Shown here: piece by piece, positions 18,063-26,961 of the stretch
Position numbering within the stretch: the stretch's first letter is position 1
Layout: each line of letters opens with the position of its first letter
Source of the DNA: JACPUW01 sp049115495
GTDB lineage: Bacteria; Bacteroidota; Bacteroidia; CAILMK01; JACPUW01
DNA: 64,000 bases
NCBI GenBank assembly: GCA_049115495.1
Contig: JAGDZV010000011.1
Span: forward strand, 434,001-498,000
Reading direction: 5' to 3'
Notes under the pieces: generated by a model
Database searches by the model: none
Told to the model about the DNA's origin: nothing
What the model saw: only the letters and a program-made list of their open reading frames with translations
Program-made: the position numbers and the translations under genes

Positions 18063-19529
18063 TCGCTTAAGCGTTTTACCAATTTGACCAATTAATAATT
18101 GTGGGCTAAAAGAATAATCGCTTGTTTTTTTAATTAAATCATCGGCTGCCTTACCGTGAATATACACACCAAGTTTTGCCGCAATAATAGGGTCGTAACC
18201 TTGAGCTAAGAACGATGCAATAATTCCAGAAAGCACATCACCACTTCCAGCTTTAGCTAAACCAGGATTTCCGGTTGAGTTGAAATAAACAATTCCATCA
18301 GAATTTACAATGGCCGTGTTGGCCCTTTTTATCAAAAGGATAACTCCATACTTTTTGGCAAATTCCTTGGCGTTTTCAAGCTGTTCAAAGCTATCTTTGG
18401 TTTTTCCTATTAGCCTTTCTAGTTCCTTAGGGTGGGGCGTAATAATACTGTTTTTTGGTACTTTATTTAAGTATTCTTGATGTTTGGCAATTATGTTAAT
18501 GGCATCAGCATCTACTACCATGGGCTTAGGGTTGTTGTCTAAGCATAACTTTAGTTTTGCAATGGAGTTTGAGTCAGTTCCTAAGCCAGGGCCAACACAA
18601 AGGGTAAAGTGGTTTATAGATTCAGGGGCCAAGTTTTTATGCATAAGTTCAGGCCACTGCGTCAAATTATTAGACTCTTCAAAATCAAGCAAACTAACCA
18701 AGCCCGTTCCGCTATTAAATCCAGATAGTGCTGCTAAATAAGATGCGCCTATTGTCTGGTAATTGCCTTTAATTACGCCTAAATGTCCAAAAGAGCCCTT
18801 ATGTGTATACTTTTTGCGCTTTGTTAAAAGGGGGGTAATATCACGTTTTGTTACGTAATTGTATTGGCTTTTGGCAGTATTCAGATAGCTTTTATGCAAA
18901 TCAATATTGGCTACAATGAATTCACCAACATAATTGAAGTTTTCTGAAAATAAGAATGAAAGCTTTGGGGCCTGAAAAGTTATGGTTAGGTTGCATTTGG
19001 CAATGGTGTCTTTAGGCTGATTTGTTTTGTCAGAAAACAATCCTGAAGGCACGTCAATAGCAATTTTGAGCAATGCTGTGCTCCTATTGAATACTTCTAT
19101 AGTTTCAGCAAAATCACCATCAAGCGGCCTGGTAAGTCCTGAACCAAAAATTGCATCAATTAGAACTGCATCATTTTTAAGGTTGAGTTTGTCAAGGTCA
19201 GCAATTGTAAAGACATTAATCAAGTCAATACCCCTTGGTAGCTTATCAAGATTGCTTTCTGAATCTGCTGATAAAGTTTTGTCAAAACGTAAATGAATTA
19301 CTGTGCAATTGAACCCTCGTCTAAATAAGATCCTAGCTATGGCCAATCCGTCGCCGCCGTTATTGCCAAAACCAGCGAAAATGTAAATGTTGTTTGATCT
19401 TAAAAAAGGTATTGAATGGTCTACCCACCTTTTTGAAGCTCTTTCCATCAAGTCGATTGAGGCGATGGGTTCATTTTCTATGGTATAAGCATCTGCTTGT
19501 CGCTGTTGCTCAGCGCTAAGTATTTTCAT
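18051..19529 (-). CDS. nnr: Bifunctional NAD(P)H-hydrate repair enzyme
   Basis: About 492 residues from the ATG at 19529 (MKILSAEQQRQADAYT); the frame is open a little further to 19541. The N-terminal domain (about 1-215) is the NAD(P)HX epimerase, with FAGFGNNGGDGLAIARIL and IDAIFGSGLTRPL. The C-terminal domain (about 225-490) is the ADP-dependent (S)-NAD(P)HX dehydratase, with KGSFGHLGVIKG, CVGPGLGTD, PHPKELERL and GNPGLAKAGSGDVLSGIIAS. Together they repair hydrated NADH and NADPH. The start lies inside the end of the upstream membrane-protein gene, so the two are co-transcribed. Confidence 0.95.
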   Translation of the reverse strand: MKILSAEQQRQADAYTIENEPIASIDLMERASKRWVDHSIPFLRSNNIYIFAGFGNNGGDGLAIARILFRRGFNCTVIHLRFDKTLSADSESNLDKLPRGIDLINVFTIADLDKLNLKNDAVLIDAIFGSGLTRPLDGDFAETIEVFNRSTALLKIAIDVPSGLFSDKTNQPKDTIAKCNLTITFQAPKLSFLFSENFNYVGEFIVANIDLHKSYLNTAKSQYNYVTKRDITPLLTKRKKYTHKGSFGHLGVIKGNYQTIGASYLAALSGFNSGTGLVSLLDFEESNNLTQWPELMHKNLAPESINHFTLCVGPGLGTDSNSIAKLKLCLDNNPKPMVVDADAINIIAKHQEYLNKVPKNSIITPHPKELERLIGKTKDSFEQLENAKEFAKKYGVILLIKRANTAIVNSDGIVYFNSTGNPGLAKAGSGDVLSGIIASFLAQGYDPIIAAKLGVYIHGKAADDLIKKTSDYSFSPQLLIGQIGKTLKRLGV

Positions 19530-20001
19530 TGTTTTCGTCAACTAATAATTCATGAAATGCCTTTCCCAGATTCATTGGGAAAACGATGTGTGTTAAATAG
19601 ATCTGCAAAAAGTAATTGAGTATAAAAAAAAGCGGAGCAACATATAGAGCCTGCGGAGCAGAGTAAGCGAAAATTACGAAAACTACCAAAGTATGTAAAG
19701 CACTTATGGTGAGTCCACGAGTAAGCTTTCCTGAGTATTTGATAATTATTGAGTTTTCAACTTTGCTTACTTTAATACTTCCTTTATGAAAAGCCCTTAG
19801 CACGTTTCTAGATCTATTAACCTTAAATCGAAAAACAGAGTTTGCAAAATCAATTTCACCATCGTGAATATTAGTTTTTGAAGGGTATTGGCCTTTTACA
19901 AAGCTTGCGGCCTTCTTTTTAACAGCTGAAATTTTTAAGAAAGGGTATTTATTGGTGTCGAATTTAAAATCTCCGTCAATATTCAAACTCAGTTTGCTCA
20001 T
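19516..20001 (-). CDS. Uncharacterised small membrane protein
   Basis: 161 residues, not recognised. The first 100 residues are soluble and basic, with short beta-strand-like stretches. Two membrane helices follow at about 97-115 (LTISALHTLVVFVIFAYSAP) and 118-140 (LYVAPLFFILNYFLQIYLTH). There is no signal peptide. Its 3' end overlaps the start of nnr. A 6-bp palindrome sits just upstream of its ATG. Function is unknown. Confidence 0.7.
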   Translation of the reverse strand: MSKLSLNIDGDFKFDTNKYPFLKISAVKKKAASFVKGQYPSKTNIHDGEIDFANSVFRFKVNRSRNVLRAFHKGSIKVSKVENSIIIKYSGKLTRGLTISALHTLVVFVIFAYSAPQALYVAPLFFILNYFLQIYLTHIVFPMNLGKAFHELLVDENNENT

Positions 20002-20009
20002 ATTACAAT

Positions 20010-20037
20010 GATTATCCCATTATGGGAAAGTTTAATC
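20010..20037 (-). promoter_or_regulatory. Palindrome upstream of the nnr operon
   Basis: TCCCATTATGGGA (20015-20027) is a perfect 6-bp inverted repeat around one base. It is framed by GATTA (20010-20014) and TAATC (20033-20037). It lies 14-26 nt upstream of the ATG at 20001, a suitable place for an operator or a small leader hairpin. Confidence 0.35.
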
Positions 20038-20192
20038 AGGTAACAAATGTTTCTTATTTTTTGCGGATAATCATCTATTTAGCGTCTAAAAGATGGATTA
20101 ATGACCTATTGCATGGTGATTTTATGTTGTTTTTAAAGTGTTAATGTTAAAGGCATGGAGTTTGTCCCACAAGAGCGACTAACTAGAGTACG

Positions 20193-20717
20193 ATGTCAAA
20201 CAAGAACAGAGGGAGCTTTGATGTAAAGAACTTTGTATATGGTGCAGGTGCAGCTATTGTAATAGTTGGTGCTATGTTCAAGTTCTTAGGATGGAAGTAT
20301 GCAGATACACTTTTCTTGGTAGGTCTTACAACAGAGGCAATTATTTTCTTGTATAGTGGAATTCAATTTAAGCAGAAACAGAGTAAGCTTAAATGGGAGC
20401 GCGTTTTCCCACAATTAGACCCAAGGTATCGTGGTGAAAAGAATCAAATTGATTTATCAGAAACACAAGAAGTTTATTTTAAGAAAACAAAACAGCTGGT
20501 AGACACCATATCAAGCTTTAGTACAACAATTAACGCCTTAAACGAAGCGGTGACCAAACTAAATTCTGATGTCGAAAGAATTGGAACAAGTATTGAAAGA
20601 ATAGATAAGGCTTCTTCAACATATGAAAAGGAGCTTGACCAACTTTCAACAAGAGTTAAACATATAAGCTCAGCATACGAGCAAATTAGTGAAGTAGCGG
20701 CTAGAGAAATAGGATAG
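20193..20717 (+). CDS. GldL/PorL-like inner-membrane motor subunit
   Basis: 174 residues, shorter than typical GldL (over 200). Two N-terminal helices: about 14-32 (FVYGAGAAIVIVGAMFKFLG) and 38-57 (DTLFLVGLTTEAIIFLYSG), then a cytoplasmic part with WERVFPQLDPRYRG and a coiled coil (about 95-170). In GldL the helices carry a conserved Lys and Glu needed for proton-driven rotation; K30 and E48 occupy those places here. The second Glu of canonical GldL, ten residues on, is Gln58. The gene starts a tight operon with a GldM-like gene. No gldK or gldN is nearby, so I read it as a paralogue of the T9SS/gliding motor subunit rather than the main copy. Confidence 0.85.
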   Translation: MSNKNRGSFDVKNFVYGAGAAIVIVGAMFKFLGWKYADTLFLVGLTTEAIIFLYSGIQFKQKQSKLKWERVFPQLDPRYRGEKNQIDLSETQEVYFKKTKQLVDTISSFSTTINALNEAVTKLNSDVERIGTSIERIDKASSTYEKELDQLSTRVKHISSAYEQISEVAAREIG

Positions 20718-20722
20718 ATAAA

Positions 20723-22300
20723 TTGAACGACGAAAGATCAAATAGCGAAGAACTTAGACAAAGAGCCATTAGCCTTTTGTATCTATTATTTATTGCACTG
20801 GTCTTTATTTACGTGCCATCAGATTTTCTTGACTCAATTAATGACACCAACCGTTCGTTTGAAAAAACGGCTGAGGAGCTTTCGCAACTCAAGAAAAGCA
20901 AATTCATAATGTTTGAAAAAACGGGCTTTGGTGTTAGCTTTAAAAATCTTACCGATAGTTTTAAATACAGATTAATATCAGGGGTAAGTGATTCGGCATT
21001 TAATCGAATTGAGCGACTAAAAGATTATTTGATTGATGAAACGGGAGGTTTAAACAAATATGGATATCCTGCCAAGAGTAAAGAATTTGATCTTATTGAT
21101 CATCTAATGCTTAACTCAAACAGAGCTACCAATCTTAAGAATTGGATAATTGAGTACAAAAAGGAAATTAGACCTTTCTTAAGCGAAGGCCAAGAGACCA
21201 TTCTTGATTCTATTTTAGTCATTAAAGAAGAAATTCAAACTTCAAAGGGAAAACTCATACCGTGGGAGAAATTTTACTTCAAGAAAACACCATTGAGCGT
21301 AACCCAAATGATGCTCTCAAAATTTCAGTCAGAAATTAGACTAGTTGAGTATTTGGTGCTCGATAAGTATGAGAGAGATTTTCTTCAGGATGTTTTTATT
21401 AAAACGGGTATCGCCGCTCCCATTAAAGACGACGAAGGGCTGGCCGAAGGGAACAGCCTAATATTAAGAAAGAATAAACCTTTCTATAGGGTTGGCGAAG
21501 AAGTAGAAATACAGCCCGTTATTGAAGGAGTTTCTTCTGACTCAATAACTCCAAACAATATTACTGCAAACTACAAAGTAGGAGACCTTGTAAAGGTGGC
21601 TGAAGTGTCTGAAAATGGGACTATAAAATTTACACCAACCATTAGTGGCGAATACACAGTTAACGCTGATTTTAAGGGTCAATCAAGTACTTCAGTAGGA
21701 ATTTCTGTATTCAATCCCAAACCAGTGATTAATAGAGAAGACCTTGAAGTTTTATACTTAGGAATTAGAAATCCGCTAAGAATTGAAACAGATAATCTTA
21801 ATCCTAATAGTTTGGTTGTTAAAAGTGACCTAGGTCAAATTAGAAAGATAAACGACCTGTATTATGCCAAATTCGATAAAAAGGGTGAGGTAACAATAAC
21901 GGTTGAATCAAACGTTGATGGTAAAACAATTCATGTAAACAGCAGAAAGTTTTACGTAAAGGATTTACCCTTGCCTTTTGCAACTTTAAACTCGCTACGT
22001 AGCGGTGAGATTTTGGTTGATAATATGAAGAAACAGCGCAAGCTTTTTATTGAATCAGACCTTTATGATACTGAAGATTTTTACAACGTGAAGCAATTTA
22101 GGCTCACGAGAATTTCGGGCGATCGATTTGAAGTAAACCAGTTGCCTCGTGTAAATAGAACTGCAAATTTTGGCCCTTCAACTATTGAGATGGTAAACAA
22201 AGCAGACAGAGGAGATCTATTTGTATTTGACGAGATAGTAGTTATTGGAGCAAATGGTAAGGAGCATGAGCTTCAGGCTCTTGCATTTAAAGTGATTTAG
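20723..22300 (+). CDS. GldM/PorM-like motor shaft protein
   Basis: 525 residues, the usual GldM length. A single N-terminal helix (about 13-32, SLLYLLFIALVFIYVPSDFL) follows RQR, where R12 matches the conserved Arg before the GldM helix. The periplasmic part shows the GldM landmarks KTPLSVTQMMLSKFQSEIRL (around 190-210) and VLYLGIRNPLRIE (about 345-357), so the D1-D4 domain order is likely kept. GldM dimers are rotated by a GldL pentamer and push on outer-membrane partners. The start codon is TTG at 20723, 5 nt after the gldL-like stop; a weak start would fit the lower copy number of GldM (2 to 5 GldL). Confidence 0.85.
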   Translation: MNDERSNSEELRQRAISLLYLLFIALVFIYVPSDFLDSINDTNRSFEKTAEELSQLKKSKFIMFEKTGFGVSFKNLTDSFKYRLISGVSDSAFNRIERLKDYLIDETGGLNKYGYPAKSKEFDLIDHLMLNSNRATNLKNWIIEYKKEIRPFLSEGQETILDSILVIKEEIQTSKGKLIPWEKFYFKKTPLSVTQMMLSKFQSEIRLVEYLVLDKYERDFLQDVFIKTGIAAPIKDDEGLAEGNSLILRKNKPFYRVGEEVEIQPVIEGVSSDSITPNNITANYKVGDLVKVAEVSENGTIKFTPTISGEYTVNADFKGQSSTSVGISVFNPKPVINREDLEVLYLGIRNPLRIETDNLNPNSLVVKSDLGQIRKINDLYYAKFDKKGEVTITVESNVDGKTIHVNSRKFYVKDLPLPFATLNSLRSGEILVDNMKKQRKLFIESDLYDTEDFYNVKQFRLTRISGDRFEVNQLPRVNRTANFGPSTIEMVNKADRGDLFVFDEIVVIGANGKEHELQALAFKVI

Positions 22301-22305
22301 ATTTA

Positions 22306-24636
22306 GTGAGTTTAAAAAATAAATATCTAATTATTCTCATACTGCTCTTAAGCGGGGTGGTAGCCAATGCTCAAAGGAAAATGCCGGTAGTGGTTTTAAA
22401 TGACACCATGCTTGCTGCAGGAACCTATTTTGCTGAGAATAATATTCTAGTTTCAAAAGAAGCAACCTTAAGATTGGCTCCAGGGTCTAAAATTATTTTG
22501 GCACCGGGTGTTGTTATTAGAATTGAAGGCGGTTTTGAAATGTTAGGCAGTGAGTTGTCTTTTGCTGAGATAACAAGTGAAGATGAAAATGCAAGAGGTC
22601 TCGGACTTGTAGTATCTGAGATAAGTAAAAAGAACATTGCTTTGAATAAAGTAAGGTTGCATGGGCTAGAACTACCTATAGAGTTTGATCAAGATTGGCA
22701 CAGAAATACGATAGAAATCAAGGGATGTGAGTTTAAAGAAAACGAATCTTATATGCCTGGTATTTTTGTTCGTGTACCAGAGAACATTGAGGTTGCCACA
22801 AATTGCGATTTTGTTTTTGAAGGCAACAGTTATATCGACAACATTGGTGGTATTTATTTTGAAAATGTAGATCAATTAAACTTCAATATAAAATTCACAG
22901 ATAACTTCATTTACGGGAATAGATTTTATGGAGCAGGCAGGGAAGGTATGCTTACCGCACCGCTGTTTTTTAGAACAGATAACCAAGATATTTCAGCCAA
23001 TTTTGAATTTACAAATAATACCCTTTCTAATAATTTTATTCTTGATTCTGAATACGATACTGTTATTCATGAAGTAAACATGGGAGTAGCAGGTAGTGCT
23101 TCAAAGGTGAATTTACCCAAAAACTACTATGGAAATCAGTCGGTAGAAGTAAATACTAAAAATTTAGATCACTTCTCAAATAACAATAATGCGCCATTTA
23201 TAAACATATCTCCAATGCTCAAACAAATGCCAGGCAATGTGCCACCGGTAGTTGGTAATGTGCATTTAAATGGTGAAAATATAGGTAATAAACCCAAATT
23301 TATTTTCGAACCTACAGAGTCTTTCGAGATGGAGTTTGAGTTTGACAAAGATGTAGATATTGCAAACTCTACACCCGTAGTGGCTTACACAGGGCTCGAT
23401 TCTGTGACAGAGAAAGAAATTACTGGAACCTTAGATGCAAAAATTGAATGGGTTGGTAGTAAAAAAGCCATTGTAAGAAGTGCCGATGCGGCCATTGGAA
23501 AGTTGAAGGTAATTTTCGTTAAGTTCAGTGGAATTGTAAGTGCATCTCAGTACAGTGCGCCTAGTTTTTATTTTGGTGAAAACGGGTATAGAGGTTTTAT
23601 GGCTAAAAATTATGGTGAAAGCATCAAAAACTTAGCGCGCTATAATACAAACCAAGGTGGTTCTGGTGCTGATGACGGTAACTCTCCTGTAGATCCGGCG
23701 CTTTTGGCAGAAATCATGGCCAGGCAAGATAGTTTAGAAGATCTTCTTGATAAGATGAAAATGGGGGAGAATACGACTTACGAAGACATAATTGAAGAAG
23801 CTGAAAGGCAGATTATATTCGCAAAGTTCTATAAAGGTTCCTTTGAGTTTGGCCCATACATTGGCAGTTCTATTTACTTTGGCGATTTTACAGGCAACGA
23901 TGTATTTAATCCTTCAGATGCAAGTTTATCTATAGGAGCGGTGGCTAAGTACAACTTCAACGAACGAATGACCATAGGGGGAAGCTTTATTTACGGGTCT
24001 TTAGAAGGAGATGAAAGCGATAACTTAAGAGGTACAGGTTATCCTGATAGGGGCTTTCAGTTTAGATCTCCCTTACTTGAATTGTCAACCAGTTTTGAAT
24101 ATAATTTGAATAAATTAGGTTTTGGAGATCAAGGTAGATTCACACCTGCCTTATCTATTGGTGTTGGCTACTTTTATTTTAATCCACAGGGATATTCAAC
24201 GTATTTGGCCAGTAGAGGATTTTCTCCTGAAGAAAGTTGGATAAATTTATACGATTACCGAACTGCAGGTTTACCGCTTGATCAAAACTATTCTAGGGCT
24301 GCATTATGTATACCTTTTGGGCTGCACATAAAATCAATAATTAAGAACAGAGTGCTGCTTGATTTCTCATTTACCTGGCGAGCTACCTTTTCAGATTTAA
24401 TTGATGATTTTGGAGAGCCAGGCGTATATCGTGATTACGAGTACTTTGTAGAAGCATTTAAAGATAATCCAACACTACCAGGCACTGATATAAAGAGGGC
24501 TGATGTAGCTTATGATTATCATAGAAGTTTAAACCCTACCTATCATAGGGTTGGCTCTAATAGATTTGGATCATTTAACGATTGGTATATTATTACAGGA
24601 GTAACCCTAACTTATATAAGGCCTCAACTGAGATAG
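22306..24636 (+). CDS. Beta-helix / Ig-like / PorG-like outer-membrane barrel fusion protein
   Basis: 776 residues, GTG start at 22306, 5 nt after the GldM-like stop. Signal peptide about 1-22 (ending GVVANAQ). Residues about 28-300 look like a right-handed beta-helix (TLRLAPGSKIILAPGVVIRI and many Asn turns). Residues about 310-425 resemble an Ig-like domain. A Gly/Asp linker and short coiled coil (about 450-510, ARQDSLEDLLDKMKMGE) lead to a C-terminal eight-strand barrel of the DUF6089/PorG kind, with FGPYIGSSIYFGDFTGND, AKYNFNERMTIGGSF and FTPALSIGVGYFYFNPQG. PorG ties the T9SS ring to the outer membrane, so this protein may be the outer-membrane end of the machine powered by the upstream pair. 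The fusion is not a family I know. Confidence 0.75.
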   Translation: MSLKNKYLIILILLLSGVVANAQRKMPVVVLNDTMLAAGTYFAENNILVSKEATLRLAPGSKIILAPGVVIRIEGGFEMLGSELSFAEITSEDENARGLGLVVSEISKKNIALNKVRLHGLELPIEFDQDWHRNTIEIKGCEFKENESYMPGIFVRVPENIEVATNCDFVFEGNSYIDNIGGIYFENVDQLNFNIKFTDNFIYGNRFYGAGREGMLTAPLFFRTDNQDISANFEFTNNTLSNNFILDSEYDTVIHEVNMGVAGSASKVNLPKNYYGNQSVEVNTKNLDHFSNNNNAPFINISPMLKQMPGNVPPVVGNVHLNGENIGNKPKFIFEPTESFEMEFEFDKDVDIANSTPVVAYTGLDSVTEKEITGTLDAKIEWVGSKKAIVRSADAAIGKLKVIFVKFSGIVSASQYSAPSFYFGENGYRGFMAKNYGESIKNLARYNTNQGGSGADDGNSPVDPALLAEIMARQDSLEDLLDKMKMGENTTYEDIIEEAERQIIFAKFYKGSFEFGPYIGSSIYFGDFTGNDVFNPSDASLSIGAVAKYNFNERMTIGGSFIYGSLEGDESDNLRGTGYPDRGFQFRSPLLELSTSFEYNLNKLGFGDQGRFTPALSIGVGYFYFNPQGYSTYLASRGFSPEESWINLYDYRTAGLPLDQNYSRAALCIPFGLHIKSIIKNRVLLDFSFTWRATFSDLIDDFGEPGVYRDYEYFVEAFKDNPTLPGTDIKRADVAYDYHRSLNPTYHRVGSNRFGSFNDWYIITGVTLTYIRPQLR

Positions 24637-24649
24637 CAAATCTAATTGC

Positions 24650-26938
24650 ATGGCTACAAAAGGTTTAATATATCGGTTTAAAGGCAAGGTGGCTCCACTT
24701 CTTGTAGCACTGTGTAATTTAGTATTTACTCAAGTTGCCTACTCGTTAAACTCAGACTCTTCAAAAACATTTATTGAGTACCAAGGCTATGCCGATAGAG
24801 AAATCGCAAATGGTAATTATTCTTTAGCATTAAAGCAGCTTTTAGAGGCTAGAGAAAACTTTTTGGGCACAAAAGATGAAGAAGCACTGCTGTTGCTAAA
24901 TATAGCTAGCCTTTATGTTAAAGAAGATAATCTAAAATCAGCCCAAAAGTATTTGTACGCTGCAAATGAAATTGCAGAACGCGAAGCAAGTCCTTATGTT
25001 TATTTAACCAAAGGAAGAATTGCCTTGGCAAAGCAGCAGTTTAGCATTGCATATGAAAATACCTTAAAGTCCCTTGTGTTTTTACAAGAGATTGGCGATT
25101 CAAGAGGAGAAATTGAAGTTTATGAGTTGCTAAGCAAAATTTACTACAAGCAACAAAAATTTAAGCAATCCCTCCTTTGTGCAAGGCAGTATTTACAAAA
25201 GTCTGAGGGAGATAATTTGGTAAATCAACAAATTGATGCTTTAAATATTTTGGCATTGGATTATGCAAGGGTAGGTAAATTAGATAGTGCCAAAATTCAG
25301 CTTGAAAAAGCCGAACTGCTAAGTGTGAAAACGGGATTGTATCAGCAGGTTCAAGTAATAGAAACAAAGTTTTCGTTAAGTGAAATAATGGCCGATACCA
25401 AAAGTGCCTTGATCTATTACAAGCAATATTTGATATTGAGAGATAGCTTGGTGAGCACAAATAAAGAGAAAGAAATTGCAGAACTTGAAGCTATAAAGGA
25501 AAATGAGAAGCAGAAAGAAGTAAACGCAATTTTGGTTGAAAAAGCTATTAATCAAGAGTCTGAGCTTGAAAGAAAAGAACTTGAGAAGAAGATTTATTTG
25601 ATTGGGCTTGTCTTATTCATACTTTTTGGAATTTTGGCAGTTTACTCTTTGATTAGGGCCAGGGTAGCCAATAAAAAGCTCCTAAAGCTTACACATGATA
25701 TAAAGCAAAGTAGAGATAAGATTAAAAAGACATCAGAAAAACTAAAACAAACAAATAGAAAATTAGTAAAAATACAGGCAGCGCTCATTTCACAAAAAGA
25801 TGCAGCAGAACGTGCGTCTACTGCAAAAGACACATTTCTCTCGTCAGTAACACATGAACTTAGAACACCTTTAACGGCCATTTTGGGTTTGTCTGAAGAA
25901 ATGTTAGGAGAAACCTATGATTCAAAAACAAGAGAAAATGTTGAGATTATAAAATTTTCAGGCGAAAACCTTCTCAGCCTTGTAAATGATATTCTCGATT
26001 ATAACAAAATACAAAGTGGTAGAATTGAATTAGAGCATATTTCATTTAACCTAAAAGGGAATTTTGAAAAATTAATTAAAGCGCTAAAGCCAAGAGCCAG
26101 ACAAAACCGAGTTGAACTTTTGCTTGACTATGATGACAATCTGCCCGAATATTTCATAGCTGACCCGGTAAGAATTGGTCAGGTAATCAACAACTTTTTA
26201 AGCAATGCCATCAAGTTTACGCAAAACGGAAAAGTATGGTTGAAAGTAAAGTGCTTGTCAACCGAAAACGGTCAATACAAGCTTAGGGTAATGGTTAAAG
26301 ACCAAGGAATCGGTATTGAAGAAGAAAAGTTGGGAATGATTTTTGAACGTTTTACTCAAGCGTCTGCTGATACTACAAGAAAATACGGCGGTACAGGGCT
26401 TGGGTTGGCTATATCAAAAAGAATTGTAGAATTATACGGTAGCAGGGTGCAAGTACAAAGTAAGCTGGGTAAAGGGTCTATTTTCTTTTTTGACATTAGC
26501 TTAGAAGAAGGAGAGAAAAATATTGAGTCAGTTGAAGAAGACTTTTTAACTGAAGTGCCTTCTGAGATAAACATTTTGGTTGTTGAAGATAACAAGATCA
26601 ACCAAAAGCTAATTGCCAAAACATTTTCAACCATAGATATTGAAATTGATATTGCCAACAATGGCCAAGAGGCATTGGATATACTAAAACTATCAAAAAA
26701 GGAATATGACATAGTTCTAATGGATATGCATATGCCAATTATGGATGGTGAACAAGCTACAAAAGAAATAAGGAGATCAAAAGGTTATTTAGCCCATATA
26801 CCAATAGTAGGACTTTCTGGCTCAACCATTAAAGAAGATCATGAACTTGCCGAAATGGGCCTTAATGCGTTTATGCAAAAGCCATTTAAAAGAGACGAAT
26901 TACTCAAGTTAGTGGCCAGGCAAATAATACAAGCCTAA
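24650..26938 (+). CDS. TPR-containing hybrid histidine kinase
   Basis: 762 residues. Signal peptide about 1-32, periplasmic TPR repeats (about 35-290), coiled coil, a membrane helix at about 312-334 (YLIGLVLFILFGILAVYSLI), a second coiled coil (340-395), HisKA with SVTHELRTPL (phospho-acceptor H402), HATPase_c (N box INNFLSNAIKFTQNG, G boxes DQGIGI and YGGTGLGLAI) and a C-terminal receiver domain with VLMDMHMPIMDG (D692). All catalytic residues are intact. It is 13 nt downstream of the barrel gene, so a sensor that reports on this envelope machine or controls it is likely. No separate DNA-binding response regulator is encoded next to it. Confidence 0.9.
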   Translation: MATKGLIYRFKGKVAPLLVALCNLVFTQVAYSLNSDSSKTFIEYQGYADREIANGNYSLALKQLLEARENFLGTKDEEALLLLNIASLYVKEDNLKSAQKYLYAANEIAEREASPYVYLTKGRIALAKQQFSIAYENTLKSLVFLQEIGDSRGEIEVYELLSKIYYKQQKFKQSLLCARQYLQKSEGDNLVNQQIDALNILALDYARVGKLDSAKIQLEKAELLSVKTGLYQQVQVIETKFSLSEIMADTKSALIYYKQYLILRDSLVSTNKEKEIAELEAIKENEKQKEVNAILVEKAINQESELERKELEKKIYLIGLVLFILFGILAVYSLIRARVANKKLLKLTHDIKQSRDKIKKTSEKLKQTNRKLVKIQAALISQKDAAERASTAKDTFLSSVTHELRTPLTAILGLSEEMLGETYDSKTRENVEIIKFSGENLLSLVNDILDYNKIQSGRIELEHISFNLKGNFEKLIKALKPRARQNRVELLLDYDDNLPEYFIADPVRIGQVINNFLSNAIKFTQNGKVWLKVKCLSTENGQYKLRVMVKDQGIGIEEEKLGMIFERFTQASADTTRKYGGTGLGLAISKRIVELYGSRVQVQSKLGKGSIFFFDISLEEGEKNIESVEEDFLTEVPSEINILVVEDNKINQKLIAKTFSTIDIEIDIANNGQEALDILKLSKKEYDIVLMDMHMPIMDGEQATKEIRRSKGYLAHIPIVGLSGSTIKEDHELAEMGLNAFMQKPFKRDELLKLVARQIIQA

Positions 26939-26961
26939 ACATAAAGTTTTTGGAGTTGTTT

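Noticed and set aside
20193..22300. Calling these genes the canonical gldL and gldM of the T9SS
   Set aside because: No gldK or gldN is adjacent, the GldL-like protein is short and lacks one Glu, and the downstream genes are not the usual ones. I therefore left the gene symbols empty.
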